Below are positions 1 to 12,613 of a DNA stretch of 64,000 nucleotides, piece by piece. Source of the DNA: Deinococcus taeanensis. GTDB lineage: Bacteria > Deinococcota > Deinococci > Deinococcales > Deinococcaceae. The position numbers were made by a program, and so were the translations under genes. Positions within the stretch are counted from its first letter, which is position 1. Each line of letters begins with the position of its first letter. The stretch is from assembly GCF_020229735.1 (NCBI RefSeq), contig NZ_CP083455.1, positions 1,577,001 through 1,641,000 on the forward strand, written 5' to 3'. The notes beneath the pieces were generated by a model. That model made no database searches. It was not told where the DNA came from and saw only the letters and a list, made by a program, of their open reading frames with translations.

Positions 1-420
1 CGGCCGGGGTCCGTGGTGACCCGGCTGGATTTCAGCTACTTCATTCTGGCGCCGTGGCTGAACGTGATTCTGCTGTCCAGTATCGTCAGTCAGGGGTTGC
101 GCCGGGTGTTCGGCTGGGAAGGGCTGGCGCTGCCGGGCGCTGTGGGGGCGCTGCTCACGGTGCTGCCCCTGGCGTTTCAGCTGAACTGGGCGGTGCGGTA
201 CACGCTGGAGCGGCAGCTGCCCTGGACAGCGGTGCCGTACACGCTGCTGAGCCTGCCGGTGTACTCGTTTGTGCTGCTGCTGAGCCTGCCGATGGCGTAC
301 TGGCGGCATTTTACCGGGCAGCGGGGCTGGTACAAGAGCGTGCGTCATGATGACCGGCTGCCGGAGGATGGGGAGGGACCCGGCGGCGTGTCCCAGGAGC
401 CCGCGCTGCGCAGTTCCTGA
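1..420 (+). CDS. C-terminal part of a membrane glycosyltransferase-like protein (5' partial)
   Basis: The reading frame is open through the left window edge, so this is the tail of a longer gene; a GTG at 13 is unlikely to be the true start. The visible ~139 residues hold three hydrophobic stretches (FILAPWLNVILLSS, LPGAVGALLTVLPLAF, TLLSLPVYSFVLLLSLPMAYW) followed by a cytoplasmic tail with GWYKSVRHD. A run of membrane helices ending in a W-x-K-x-x-R type motif is typical of the C-terminus of processive family 2 glycosyltransferases (PgaC/cellulose-synthase-like). The catalytic domain is outside the window, so the call rests on this tail only. A strong hairpin follows directly. Confidence 0.5.
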   Translation, partial: RPGSVVTRLDFSYFILAPWLNVILLSSIVSQGLRRVFGWEGLALPGAVGALLTVLPLAFQLNWAVRYTLERQLPWTAVPYTLLSLPVYSFVLLLSLPMAYWRHFTGQRGWYKSVRHDDRLPEDGEGPGGVSQEPALRSS

Positions 421-433
421 CGCGTTGCAGGCG

Positions 434-479
434 TGAACCGGGGCGGCCCCCAGAAGATGCTGGGGGCCGCCCCGGTTCA
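434..479. terminator. Bidirectional hairpin terminator
   Basis: A perfect 20-bp stem (434-453 with 460-479) with a six-base loop AAGATG lies between the convergent glycosyltransferase and dioxygenase genes. There is no T-tract on either side, so termination would rely on the very strong stem. Confidence 0.75.
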
Positions 480-493
480 TGCCATTTCGGGCG

Positions 494-1441
494 TTATTTC
501 AGGGGCGTGAGGCCCGCTTCGATCTGTGTGCGGCGCGGTTCGAGGAAGGGCGCGAGAACCAGCGTCTCGCCCAGGTGGTCGGGGTGTTCGTCCACGGCGA
601 AGCCGGGGCCGTCGGTGGCGAGTTCAATCAGAACGCCCTGGGGTTCGCGGTAGTAGATGCTGTGGAACCAGTGCCGGTCCACTTCGCCGCTGGTGCGCAG
701 GCCCAGGCCGCTCAGGTGGTCATTCCAGGCGTGGTACTGGTCATCCTGGACGCGCAGGGCAAGGTGGTGAACGCCGCCTGCGCCGGGCCGGGCGGCAGGC
801 AGGGCGGGGTCGATCCGCAGGTGCAGTTCTGCGTGTGGGCCGCCCTCACCCATCTGGTACACGTGAATGATGCGCGCGGGTTGTTCCGGGTCGGGGTACG
901 TGCCGCTGGGGGTGAGGTGGTAGGCGCGTTCAAGGACGCGGGTGGTGGGGAACAGGTTGGGCAGGGTGAGTTCGCTGGGGCCCAGGCCGTGGATCTGCTT
1001 GTCAGCCGGGATGGGGCTGTGTTCCCAGGGGGTGCCCTGAGGGCCGCCTTCGACGAGGCTGAGGCGCTGGCCTTCAGGGTCGGTGAAGTCGAGGTGGGCG
1101 CGGCCGGCGCGGGTGACGCGCTGCGGGGCGCGGCCGCTGGCGCTGAGGTGCTCGTGCCACCACTCGAGGGTGCCCTCAGGGATGCGGAGGCTGGTGCGGC
1201 TGATGGAGTGGTTGCCGGGTTCCTCGCGGGGAACGGGCCACTCGAAGAAGGTGAGGTCGCTGCCGGGCGTGCCGTTGCGGTCGGCGTAGAAGAGGTGGTA
1301 GGCGGTGACGTCGTCCTGGTTGACGGTTTTCTTGACGAGGCGCAGGCCGAGCGTGTCGGTGTAGTAGCGGAGGTTCTCGCGGGCGTTGGCGGTGACGGCG
1401 GTGACGTGGTGCAGGCCGTGGGGGATGAGAGGTGGGGTCAT
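494..1441 (-). CDS. Ring-cleaving dioxygenase, VOC/glyoxalase superfamily (MhqO-like)
   Basis: A 315-residue protein made of two tandem vicinal-oxygen-chelate modules. The metal ligands expected for this fold are visible: His11/His12 in GLHHVTAV, His225/His226 in GGVHHLALRV, and Glu273 in GVLIELATDGPGF. Length and motifs match the MhqO/MhqE/LinE-like proteins that open hydroquinone or catechol rings with Fe(II), in Bacillus controlled by the quinone sensor MhqR. No MarR-type regulator is adjacent here. The start is supported by a -10 box TAAACT six bases upstream of the ATG (leaderless style). A quinone oxidoreductase lies 3.6 kb away, so a role in quinone or electrophile detoxification is reasonable, but the substrate is inference. 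Confidence 0.8.
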   Translation of the reverse strand: MTPPLIPHGLHHVTAVTANARENLRYYTDTLGLRLVKKTVNQDDVTAYHLFYADRNGTPGSDLTFFEWPVPREEPGNHSISRTSLRIPEGTLEWWHEHLSASGRAPQRVTRAGRAHLDFTDPEGQRLSLVEGGPQGTPWEHSPIPADKQIHGLGPSELTLPNLFPTTRVLERAYHLTPSGTYPDPEQPARIIHVYQMGEGGPHAELHLRIDPALPAARPGAGGVHHLALRVQDDQYHAWNDHLSGLGLRTSGEVDRHWFHSIYYREPQGVLIELATDGPGFAVDEHPDHLGETLVLAPFLEPRRTQIEAGLTPLK

Positions 1442-1447
1442 GTCCTC

Positions 1448-1453
1448 AGTTTA
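1448..1453 (-). promoter_or_regulatory. -10 box of dioxygenase gene (TAAACT)
   Basis: TAAACT on the minus strand ends six bases before the ATG at 1441, predicting a transcript that starts at or within a base or two of the start codon. No convincing -35 box is seen. Confidence 0.6.
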
Positions 1454-1517
1454 ATCGTTTGATGTTAAGTGATTGTGATGAGCCGACACCCGTTCTCCGG
1501 CGCCTGGCCGCACAGGA

Positions 1518-1543
1518 GGCGGGTCAGGTCTCCCCCACCCGCC
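1518..1543 (-). terminator. Possible terminator of the thiolase gene
   Basis: Seven-bp inverted repeat GGCGGGT/ACCCGCC (1518-1524 with 1537-1543) directly downstream of the thiolase stop on the minus strand, with a short weak loop region and no T-tract. Confidence 0.4.
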
Positions 1544-1568
1544 CCCTCGACCCGCTCTGTTGCCCGGC

Positions 1569-2744
1569 TTACAGCACCTCGAAGAGCCCCGCCGCGCCCA
1601 TTCCGCCGCCCACACACATGGTCGCCACCACGTACTTCACGCCGCGGCGCCGCCCCTCAATCAGGGCGTGCCCCACCAGCCGCGCGCCACTCATGCCGTA
1701 CGGGTGGCCCAGCGAAATCGCGCCGCCGTTCACGTTCAGGCGCTCATCCGGAATCCCCAGGCGGTCCTGGCAGTACAGCACCTGCACCGCGAACGCCTCG
1801 TTCAGTTCCCACAGGCCGATGTCCTCCGTGTCCAGTCCGAAGCGGGACAGCAGTTTCGGCACCGCGTACACCGGGCCGATTCCCATCTCGTCCGGATCCG
1901 TGCCGGCCACCGCCATCCCCAGGTACCGGCCCAGCGGTTTCAGGCCGCGGCGTTCTGCCAGGCCGGCCTCCATCACCACGCACGCCGAAGCGCCGTCCGA
2001 CAGCTGACTGGCGTTCCCGGCCGTGATCTGGTTGCCTTCACCACGCACGGCCTTCAGGGACTGCAACCCCTCCAGCGTGGTGTCCGGACGATTGCCCTCG
2101 TCACGCGTGATGGTGATCTCACGCATGGTCACCTCGCCCGTTTCCTTGTCCGTCACGGCCATGCGGGTCGTGACCGGAATGATCTCATCATCGAACAGAC
2201 CCTGTGCCTGCGCGCGGGCGGTGCGCTGCTGCGAACGAAACGCATACTCGTCGCAGCGTTCCCGGCTGACCGAGTAGCGCTGCCCGACCACCTCGGCCGT
2301 GTCAATCATGGGCATGTACACGCCGTTATGCATGGACAGCAGTTCCGGGTCAGGCCCGACCCGCATCTCCTTGGTCTGCACCAGCGAGATGCTCTCCACG
2401 CCGCCCGCCACGCAGACGTCCATGCGGTCCACGATGATCTGCTTGGCGGCCGTGGCGATGGACATCAGGCCCGAAGCGCACTGCCGGTCGATGGACATGC
2501 CGGCCACCCCGACGCCCAGTCCGGCCCGCAGCGCGGCGTTGCGGCCTATGGTGGTCTGCACGCCCTGCTGCATGGCCGCGCCGATCACGCAGTCGTCAAT
2601 CTCGCCGGCTTCCACGCCCGCGCGCTCCACGGCGGCGCGAATAGCGTGCGCAGCGAGCGTGGGTGAGGGCGTGGCGTTGAACGCTCCGCGGTACGCCTTG
2701 CCGATGGGGGTGCGGGCAGTAGAAACAATGACAGCTTCACGCAT
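1569..2744 (-). CDS. fadA: Acetyl-CoA C-acyltransferase (thiolase, FadA type)
   Basis: A 391-residue thiolase that would cleave 3-ketoacyl-CoA with CoA in the last step of beta-oxidation. All three catalytic residues are visible: the nucleophile Cys89 in [10 protein letters not shown], His347 in [13 protein letters not shown], and Cys377 in [12 protein letters not shown]. Length is normal for the family. It sits 77 bases downstream of the FadB-type gene on the same strand and has its own good ribosome site (AAGGAG five bases before the ATG), so the two form a classical beta-oxidation operon in fadB-fadA order. The degradative FadA role is preferred over a biosynthetic acetoacetyl-CoA thiolase because of this neighbour. 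Confidence 0.88.
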   Translation of the reverse strand: MREAVIVSTARTPIGKAYRGAFNATPSPTLAAHAIRAAVERAGVEAGEIDDCVIGAAMQQGVQTTIGRNAALRAGLGVGVAGMSIDRQCASGLMSIATAAKQIIVDRMDVCVAGGVESISLVQTKEMRVGPDPELLSMHNGVYMPMIDTAEVVGQRYSVSRERCDEYAFRSQQRTARAQAQGLFDDEIIPVTTRMAVTDKETGEVTMREITITRDEGNRPDTTLEGLQSLKAVRGEGNQITAGNASQLSDGASACVVMEAGLAERRGLKPLGRYLGMAVAGTDPDEMGIGPVYAVPKLLSRFGLDTEDIGLWELNEAFAVQVLYCQDRLGIPDERLNVNGGAISLGHPYGMSGARLVGHALIEGRRRGVKYVVATMCVGGGMGAAGLFEVL

Positions 2745-2821
2745 AGGGAACTCCTTGGCGGCGGGGGCCGCCGGGGGTGCGAACTGAGCGTGCCGGGCCG
2801 GGGTTGACCCGGCCGGCGGCG

Positions 2822-4900
<2,079 letters not shown>

Positions 4901-4976
4901 AGGGGCCTCCTCTGTCAGGCGGGTTGAATTGCGTTTGCGGCCCCCAGCTTTCCACGAAAGCCCGGGGGGGTCAAAC

Positions 4977-5007
4977 ACGTTCACGTTCAAGATGTACGTT
5001 GACGTTC
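4977..5007. promoter_or_regulatory. Paired ACGTTS hexamer repeats, probable operator between fadB and quinone oxidoreductase
   Basis: Four copies of ACGTTC/ACGTTG occur as two tandem pairs (4977-4988 and 4996-5007) separated by seven bases. The element lies in the divergent intergenic region, over the likely -35 of the plus-strand gene. Such regular spacing suggests a protein-binding site controlling beta-oxidation and/or the oxidoreductase. It loosely resembles ACGTT-containing sites reported for LiuR-type regulators of acyl-CoA catabolism; that comparison is inference. Confidence 0.5.
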
Positions 5008-5033
5008 ACTTTCTGAGGAACACAGGGTATGCT
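5005..5033 (+). promoter_or_regulatory. Promoter of quinone oxidoreductase gene
   Basis: -10 box TATGCT (5028-5033) lies seven bases before the ATG at 5041, and a weak -35-like TTCACT (5005-5010) sits 17 bases further up, overlapping the hexamer repeat element. Confidence 0.6.
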
Positions 5034-5040
5034 GCCCGGC

Positions 5041-6030
5041 ATGACCGACACCATGAAGGCCATCCGCGTGGACCGACTCGGCCCGCCCGACGTGATGCAG
5101 CTCCAGGACGTGGCCGTACCGAGCCCGGGTCCCGGTGAGGTCCGCATCGAGGTTGAAGCGGTGGGCATCAACTTCGCGGACGCCCTGGCGGTCGCCGGAG
5201 AGTACCTGACCCGCACCCGCGTGCCCTACACACCCGGCATGGAATTCGCCGGTATCGTGGACGCCCTGGGCGAAGGCGTAAGCGGCGTGCAGGTTGGGCA
5301 GCGCGTTGCGGCGCTCGGGGGCAGCGGCGCCCTGGCCCGCTACGCCACCGTGAATGCCGCGGGCCTGGTTCCCGTGCCGCAGACCCTCACAGGCGCGCAG
5401 GCCGCGGCCTTTCCGGTGTCTTACTTCACGGCGTACCACGCCCTGCAGACCCTGGGGCGCGGCGAGAGCGGCGAATGGGTCCTCGTGCAGGCTGCCGCCG
5501 GCGCACTGGGCACCGCGAGCATCCAGCTTGCCAGCGCGCTCGGCCTGAACGTGATTGCTCTGGCCAGCACGGAGGAGAAACTGGACATCGCCCGACGCCT
5601 GGGCGCGGACGTGACGCTGCTGCAGGACGATCCGGACCGCGTGAAGAAAGTCCGTGACGCCGCCGGCGGCCGGGGCGTCCCCCTGATTCTGGAGGTTGTG
5701 GGCGGCAAACGGTTCCAGGAGAGTCTGGAGATGGCCGCCAGCCGGGGCCGGATCATTGTTATCGGGAACGCCAGCCGTGAGCAGGCGAACCTGCGCCCGG
5801 TGGAACTCATGAAACGGAACCTGACGGTCACGGGCCTGTGGCTCACCAGCCTGATGACAGACGCGACCGTCACCGCCGAAGCTGCGCGCGTGCTGGGCGA
5901 GCTGGTGGCCAGCGGCCGGGTCGTTCCACAGGTGGGGCCCACCTACGCCCTCGCCCAGAGCGTTCAGGCGTTCGAGGATCTGCTGAACAGGCGCACGACC
6001 GGCAAGGTCATTATCGAACCTGGCCGCTGA
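5041..6030 (+). CDS. NADPH:quinone oxidoreductase, zinc-free MDR family
   Basis: A 329-residue medium-chain dehydrogenase/reductase. The N-terminal GroES-like half contains GINFADALAVAGEY and PGMEFAGIVDALGEGV; the Rossmann half begins at AAAGALGTASIQLA (151-164), the nucleotide-binding signature of the quinone-oxidoreductase branch. The cysteine ligands of zinc alcohol dehydrogenases are absent. It would reduce quinones or enones with NADPH in the cytoplasm. The ATG at 5041 is chosen because a TATGCT -10 box sits seven bases before it; the in-frame ATG at 5029 overlaps that box. Gene is divergent from the beta-oxidation operon, so shared control through the repeat element is plausible. Confidence 0.85.
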   Translation: MTDTMKAIRVDRLGPPDVMQLQDVAVPSPGPGEVRIEVEAVGINFADALAVAGEYLTRTRVPYTPGMEFAGIVDALGEGVSGVQVGQRVAALGGSGALARYATVNAAGLVPVPQTLTGAQAAAFPVSYFTAYHALQTLGRGESGEWVLVQAAAGALGTASIQLASALGLNVIALASTEEKLDIARRLGADVTLLQDDPDRVKKVRDAAGGRGVPLILEVVGGKRFQESLEMAASRGRIIVIGNASREQANLRPVELMKRNLTVTGLWLTSLMTDATVTAEAARVLGELVASGRVVPQVGPTYALAQSVQAFEDLLNRRTTGKVIIEPGR

Positions 6031-6040
6031 AGCTCAGGCG

Positions 6041-6082
6041 TGCAGGGGGGGGTCAGGGGCAGATGCCTGGACGCCCCCTGCA
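6041..6082. terminator. Probable terminator between convergent genes
   Basis: Inverted repeat TGCAGGGGG (6041-6049) with CCCCCTGCA (6074-6082) follows the oxidoreductase stop. A smaller alternative hairpin GATGC/GCATC is nested in the right half. Confidence 0.45.
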
Positions 6083-6159
6083 TCTGCGGGCAGCAAGCCC
6101 ACTGACCTCAGAACGAAAGCCCAGGTGCAGGTGAACGACCCGGGTTTCCTCCGTGGGGC

Positions 6160-6603
6160 CTACTGAGTGAAGACGCGCAGCAGCGGCCGCCACCACGGAA
6201 TGGCGAGCAGAATCACGACAAGTGACAGGGCCGTCCAGAGGGTTGCGGCGCGGAATTTCGCGGGGTCGGTGGGTGCCTTCCGGCTCTGAACGCTCGCAAG
6301 AGTGCCGAAGACGGCGGCGAGAGCCCCCAGCCCCAGGTGTTCCCACTGGAAGCTGCTGCGGGGTGCGCCCGCGAACAGGGGAATGTTCTGCATGCCCATG
6401 AACGCGAACAGCAGCAGGCCCAGGACCACCTGCAGGTGCAGTGTGCCCATGAACATCGCCACAGGGCGGCGGTCGGCGGGCGTGAAGGTCCGGCCGCCCG
6501 AGGCGCCTGGAATGGTGCGGACCAGGGCCCAGACTCCCGCGAGGAGAATCAGCCACCGGTTGAGGTTGTGAAAGGTGAGCAGGGTGAGGTACAGGGTCGC
6601 CAT
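6160..6603 (-). CDS. Small polytopic membrane protein of unknown function
   Basis: A 147-residue protein with about four hydrophobic segments: LILLAGVWALVRTIPG, LHLQVVLGLLLFAFMGM, LGLGALAAVFGTLAS and LWTALSLVVILLAIPWW. It contains FHNLNRWLIL near the N-terminus and WEHLGLG in the third segment, with scattered histidines reminiscent of small cytochrome-b-like membrane proteins, though no family is firmly recognised. The start is set by the -10 box TAGGCT seven bases upstream. A perfect 16-bp palindrome lies immediately behind that box, so the gene is probably repressed by a dimeric regulator. Confidence 0.7.
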   Translation of the reverse strand: MATLYLTLLTFHNLNRWLILLAGVWALVRTIPGASGGRTFTPADRRPVAMFMGTLHLQVVLGLLLFAFMGMQNIPLFAGAPRSSFQWEHLGLGALAAVFGTLASVQSRKAPTDPAKFRAATLWTALSLVVILLAIPWWRPLLRVFTQ

Positions 6604-6610
6604 ACGGCCC

Positions 6611-6616
6611 AGCCTA
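6611..6616 (-). promoter_or_regulatory. -10 box of membrane protein gene (TAGGCT)
   Basis: TAGGCT on the minus strand ends seven bases before the ATG at 6603. The spacer behind it contains the palindromic operator at 6620-6635. Confidence 0.6.
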
Positions 6617-6619
6617 CCC

Positions 6620-6635
6620 CTGACCGATCGGTCAG
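6620..6635. promoter_or_regulatory. Perfect 16-bp palindrome, probable TetR-type operator
   Basis: CTGACCGATCGGTCAG is identical to its reverse complement. It lies between the predicted -10 and -35 positions of the minus-strand membrane protein gene, the classical place for a repressor site. TGACCG-n-CGGTCA dyads are common for TetR-family proteins; which regulator binds here is unknown. Confidence 0.6.
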
Positions 6636-6668
6636 CTCAAGCGTTGCCCACCCCGCCCGGCTGACCGC

Positions 6669-7555
6669 TCAGAACACCACGGTCTTGTTGCCGTACACCA
6701 GCACGCGGTCCTCCACATGGGCCTTCACGGCGCGCGCCAGCACCTGACGTTCCACATCCCGCCCCAGCCTCATCAGCGAGTCCGGCGTCTCACGGTGGGT
6801 GACTGGAATCACGTCCTGCGCGATGATCGGACCGGCGTCGAGTTCCTCCGTGACGTAATGACTGGTCGCCCCGATCAGCTTGACCCCCCGGTTAAACGCC
6901 GCGCGGTAGGGATTGGCCCCCACAAAGGCCGGCAGGAACGAATGATGAATGTTAATCACTGGCCGCCCGAACGACCGCAGGAACTCGCCGCTCAGAATCT
7001 GCATGTACCGGGCCAGCACCGCGAACTCCACGTTCGCCTCCAGCATCAGACGCACCTGCTCCGCCTCCGCCTCCGCCTTGTTCTCCCGCGTGACCGGCAC
7101 CACGTGGTACGGAATCCCGAACATCTCCGCGTCCCGCCGCAGGTCCTCATGGTTGCTGATGATCAGCGGGATCTCCACACCAAGTTCACCGCGCCGCTTG
7201 CGCCACAGCAGATCCAGGAAACAGTGGTCGTACCGGCTGACCAGCAGCGCCATCCGTTTAGGCTGCGTGGTGTAGCTCACGCGCCACGCCATGCCAAACG
7301 GACCGGCCACCACGTTCCCGAACGCCCGCTCGAACTGATCGCGCGCCAGATCCAGGCCCGCCAGGTGAAACTCCATCCGCATGAAGAACGTTCCGCCCGA
7401 AGGGTCCGTGCTGTGCTGATCACTGTGAATGATGTTCGCGCCGTGATTGTGCAGAAACTGCGACACTGCCGCCACGATCCCCCCCGGTCCGGGCAGGTGA
7501 TCGTGAGCACAGCGGTGTTCAGGGGGTCAAGCGCGGCAGGGACAGGCACCGTCAT
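6669..7555 (-). pseudogene. purU: Formyltetrahydrofolate deformylase, frameshifted
   Basis: PurU hydrolyses 10-formyl-THF to THF and formate, feeding PurT-type purine synthesis and balancing one-carbon pools. The protein has an N-terminal ACT domain and a C-terminal formyltransferase-like hydrolase domain, visible as [28 protein letters not shown] and [17 protein letters not shown]. The N-terminal ~26 residues (start ATG 7555, through TITCPDRGG) and the remainder ([22 protein letters not shown] onward) are in different frames. The break falls in a run of seven C on the plus strand (7479-7485); eight would restore one continuous frame. This is either a sequencing/assembly error in a homopolymer or a true inactivating or slippage-prone frameshift. 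A TATTCT -10 box sits eight bases before the start. Confidence 0.85.
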
Positions 7556-7563
7556 ATCCGGCG

Positions 7564-7569
7564 AGAATA
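7564..7569 (-). promoter_or_regulatory. -10 box of purU (TATTCT)
   Basis: TATTCT on the minus strand, eight bases from the ATG at 7555. It faces the divergent aminopeptidase promoter, whose -10 is only 17 bases away on the other strand. Confidence 0.6.
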
Positions 7570-7586
7570 CCGCCCCTGCCCGGTGC

Positions 7587-7592
7587 TACGCT
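7587..7592 (+). promoter_or_regulatory. -10 box of M29 aminopeptidase gene (TACGCT)
   Basis: TACGCT ends seven bases before the GTG at 7600, supporting that GTG as the start of a leaderless transcript. Confidence 0.6.
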
Positions 7593-7599
7593 CGCGGAC

Positions 7600-8691
7600 G
7601 TGCAGACGAACTCCCTGATTCCCTACGCCCCGGACCTCCACGCGGCCCTGCTGGCCGATTACTGCCTGGGTGCCGCGCCCGGCGAGCGGCTCCTCGTGGC
7701 TGGCGGACAGAGTGCGGCGCCCCTCATCCGCGAGGTGACCCGTGCCCTGCTCACCCGCGGCGCCCGGCCCACCGTGCGCATGGAGTACCCCGGGCAACTC
7801 GACGACTTTGCGGCGCTGGCAAGTGACGCCGTTCTGGACGCCATTCATCCCGCCGATCTTGCAGACGTGGAAGCCCTGGACGGCAGCCTGCGCATCCTTA
7901 CGCCGGAAGTCCCGCAGGGCGCAGACGCCGCCCGGCGCGCCCGGATGCTGGCCGCGCAGGCGCCGATTGCCGCTGCGCGCGCCCGGAAAAAATGGAGCCT
8001 GACCCTCTACCCCACCGTGCACGCCGCCGCGCAGGCCGGCATGACCCAGGCGCAGTTCGAGGATTTCGTGATGCGCGCCATGTTCCTGGACCGCGCCGAC
8101 CCGGTGGCCGCGTGGGGTGAGGTGCGCGCCACGCAGGCCCGCCTGATCGAACGTCTGACCCGGGCGGACGTGGTCCGCATCGAGGCGCCCGGCACGGACC
8201 TGACCCTGCGTGTGGGCGGCCGCACCTGGGCGAACAGCGACGGAAAACGCAACATGCCCAGTGGCGAGGTCTTCACCGGCCCCCTGGAGGACAGCGCCAG
8301 CGGCACCGTGACGTTCACCGTTCCGGCCGAGTACCAGGGCCAGATGGTGCGCGGCGCCCGCCTGGAATTCCGGAACGGCGCGGTCGTGAACGCCAGCGCA
8401 GACGAAGGCGAAAGCGCCCTGCAGGCGGCGCTGAACACCGACCCCGGCGCGCGGCGCCTCGGGGAACTGGGCATCGGCACGAACGGGGGGATTCAGGTGC
8501 CCACCGGCAACATCCTCTTTGACGAGAAGATCGGCGGGACCGTGCACCTCGCCATCGGCAAAAGCTACCCTGAGACCGGCGGCGTGAACGCCAGCGCAGT
8601 GCACTGGGACCTGATCACCGACCTGCGCCAGGGCGGCCGCCTCAGCCTGGACGGTGAGGTTGTGCAGGAGAACGGTCAGTTCCTCATCTGA
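7600..8691 (+). CDS. Aminopeptidase, peptidase family M29 (AmpS/AmpT-like)
   Basis: A 363-residue cytoplasmic metallo-aminopeptidase of the thermophilic-aminopeptidase family. Candidate metal ligands are conserved in the C-terminal half: Glu in [12 protein letters not shown], Glu in [11 protein letters not shown], His in GGTVHLAIG, and His/Asp in [11 protein letters not shown]. The usual family length is ~370-410, so this copy is slightly short but complete. The GTG start is set by the TACGCT -10 box seven bases upstream; there is no Shine-Dalgarno. Divergent from purU; no functional link is evident. Confidence 0.85.
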   Translation: MQTNSLIPYAPDLHAALLADYCLGAAPGERLLVAGGQSAAPLIREVTRALLTRGARPTVRMEYPGQLDDFAALASDAVLDAIHPADLADVEALDGSLRILTPEVPQGADAARRARMLAAQAPIAAARARKKWSLTLYPTVHAAAQAGMTQAQFEDFVMRAMFLDRADPVAAWGEVRATQARLIERLTRADVVRIEAPGTDLTLRVGGRTWANSDGKRNMPSGEVFTGPLEDSASGTVTFTVPAEYQGQMVRGARLEFRNGAVVNASADEGESALQAALNTDPGARRLGELGIGTNGGIQVPTGNILFDEKIGGTVHLAIGKSYPETGGVNASAVHWDLITDLRQGGRLSLDGEVVQENGQFLI

Positions 8692-8713
8692 ACGGCCCCC
8701 TGTCCGCAGGGGC

Positions 8714-8739
8714 CCTCACCCTGACGGTGAGGTTTGGTT
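8714..8739 (+). terminator. Terminator of the M29 aminopeptidase gene
   Basis: CCTCACC (8714-8720) pairs with GGTGAGG (8726-8732) around a five-base loop, followed by the T-rich TTTGGTT. A second GC-rich hairpin (GGCCCC/GGGGCC) precedes it right after the stop codon. Confidence 0.6.
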
Positions 8740-8770
8740 CATGCTTCCCGCCGTGCCGGTTCCGGGAAGG

Positions 8771-8776
8771 TACCCT
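8771..8776 (+). promoter_or_regulatory. -10 box of the 8784-9167 gene (TACCCT)
   Basis: TACCCT ends seven bases before the ATG at 8784. Confidence 0.6.
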
Positions 8777-8783
8777 CAGCGGT

Positions 8784-9167
8784 ATGTACCCCGTCTTCTA
8801 CCGGATCTCCAGCACCACCGTCCCGAAGGCCGGGGTGATCGACGTGCCCTGCTATGAAGCCCAGTCCTTCAATGGAAAGACGGCCGTGCTGCAGCCCAAG
8901 GGCACCGTGGTGAACTTCGACTTCGCCAGCCTCACGGAGCAGGATTTTGCGCTGGCGACGGGTGAGCGTGGGCAGGAATGGACCATTCAGGCCATTATTG
9001 CCGTGGACGCAGACTGGCTGGTCGAGGTCATGGACGCCACCTCGTCGGGCCCCGTCCCCAGAACGCTGGGCGCCGAGGTGGACGACGTCTGGTACTTCAT
9101 GGCCCCCATGAACACCGTGCCGTCGACCGTTGGAGAGAACTACGTGGTGGTGGGTCTGTACCGTTAG
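8784..9167 (+). CDS. Hypothetical protein, soluble, no family recognised
   Basis: A 127-residue acidic protein without signal peptide or membrane segment, containing two cysteine-poor halves with beta-strand-like patterns (TAVLQPKGTVVNFDFASL, WTIQAIIAVDADWLVEVMDA, ENYVVVGLYR). I do not recognise a domain. The ATG at 8784 is preferred over an upstream in-frame ATG at 8727 because a TACCCT -10 box lies seven bases before it, and the codons before 8784 overlap the promoter. It is a single-gene unit between two hairpins. Confidence 0.7.
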   Translation: MYPVFYRISSTTVPKAGVIDVPCYEAQSFNGKTAVLQPKGTVVNFDFASLTEQDFALATGERGQEWTIQAIIAVDADWLVEVMDATSSGPVPRTLGAEVDDVWYFMAPMNTVPSTVGENYVVVGLYR

Positions 9168-9270
9168 GGCCCTGCCCGCCTGAGGGCACTGGCGACCTCG
9201 CCCGTATTGGGCCGGGAGGCGCGCGACTCCCGAACGAGGCTCAAGGAATGCCGGTGTAAATCACCAGCGA

Positions 9271-9303
9271 ACAGGCGCGTACCCACTCCGGGAACGCGCC
9301 TGT
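9271..9303. terminator. Bidirectional terminator downstream of secA
   Basis: ACAGGCGCGT (9271-9280) pairs with ACGCGCCTGT (9294-9303). An outer pair AAATCAC/GTGATTT extends it, so the minus-strand transcript from secA ends in a stem followed by a U-containing flank. Confidence 0.6.
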
Positions 9304-9316
9304 GATTTCGGTCCGC

Positions 9317-11926
<2,610 letters not shown>

Positions 11927-11934
11927 GACAAGCG

Positions 11935-11940
11935 AGTATA
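11935..11940 (-). promoter_or_regulatory. -10 box of secA (TATACT)
   Basis: TATACT on the minus strand, eight bases before the ATG at 11926; one of the closest matches to the consensus in the window. Confidence 0.65.
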
Positions 11941-12076
11941 ACGCGCGGCGCGGCGCGGCATCGGCGTGATTTCAGTGAGGCGCGCATAAGCAACTTGAGT
12001 GATCGCGGCTCAGGGAGCATGAACGCGCGCTCCAGGGCAGGTGAAGGACGACTGCAGGGCGCTCATGCGCGGCCCT

Positions 12077-12082
12077 TATCCT
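12077..12082 (+). promoter_or_regulatory. -10 box of lipoprotein gene (TATCCT)
   Basis: TATCCT ends six bases before the ATG at 12089. Confidence 0.55.
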
Positions 12083-12088
12083 GCCCGC

Positions 12089-12547
12089 ATGAACCTGAAA
12101 GTGCTGCCCGCCCTGCTCCTGCTGCCCCTGCTGGGGGCCTGCGGGCCCGTTGCGTCCCTGCTGGCGAACGCAGAAAGTGACGGCCCCGCCCCCCGGCGCG
12201 CCGGCCCGCTTACGGTCGGGCAGACCTGGACGGTGAGCGGCCCTATCGACGGACGCACCGTGACAACCACCGTGAACATTCCGGATCTTTTCGACGTGCC
12301 CGACGGTAACGCCAGCGTGAACGGCCGCGACCAGGCGGACGCCTTCTCCAGCGGCCGCGCGGGTTTCACGGTCGCGACCTTTGACCCGTCGCGCCGCACG
12401 CTGCGGTTCGACTGGATCGCCGAGAACGGCGGGGTGTACTCCTGCCAGATCGAGACGCTGCTGTCCATGCCGTACAACGGCCGCCTGACCCTGAGAAGTG
12501 CCGGGACCACAGCCATGGGCACCTGCACCGCCACGACGAGTTCCTAA
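12089..12547 (+). CDS. Small lipoprotein of unknown function
   Basis: A 152-residue exported protein. The N-terminus MNLKVLPALLLLPLLGAC is a lipoprotein signal with the lipobox cysteine at 18. The mature part carries two further cysteines (YSCQIETL and GTCTATT) near the C-terminus that could form a disulfide. No domain is recognised. The ATG at 12089 is chosen over an in-frame ATG at 12041 because the signal peptide begins here and TATCCT lies six bases upstream. Confidence 0.75.
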   Translation: MNLKVLPALLLLPLLGACGPVASLLANAESDGPAPRRAGPLTVGQTWTVSGPIDGRTVTTTVNIPDLFDVPDGNASVNGRDQADAFSSGRAGFTVATFDPSRRTLRFDWIAENGGVYSCQIETLLSMPYNGRLTLRSAGTTAMGTCTATTSS

Positions 12548-12560
12548 GCTGTCAGGGTCC

Positions 12561-12595
12561 AGGGTCGCCGCGCATTCTCACTGCGCGGCGACCCT
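12561..12595. terminator. Bidirectional hairpin terminator
   Basis: A perfect 13-bp stem (12561-12573 with 12583-12595) lies between the convergent lipoprotein and amidohydrolase genes, with no T-tract. Confidence 0.7.
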
Positions 12596-12613
12596 CCGTG
12601 GGGCACAACACCG

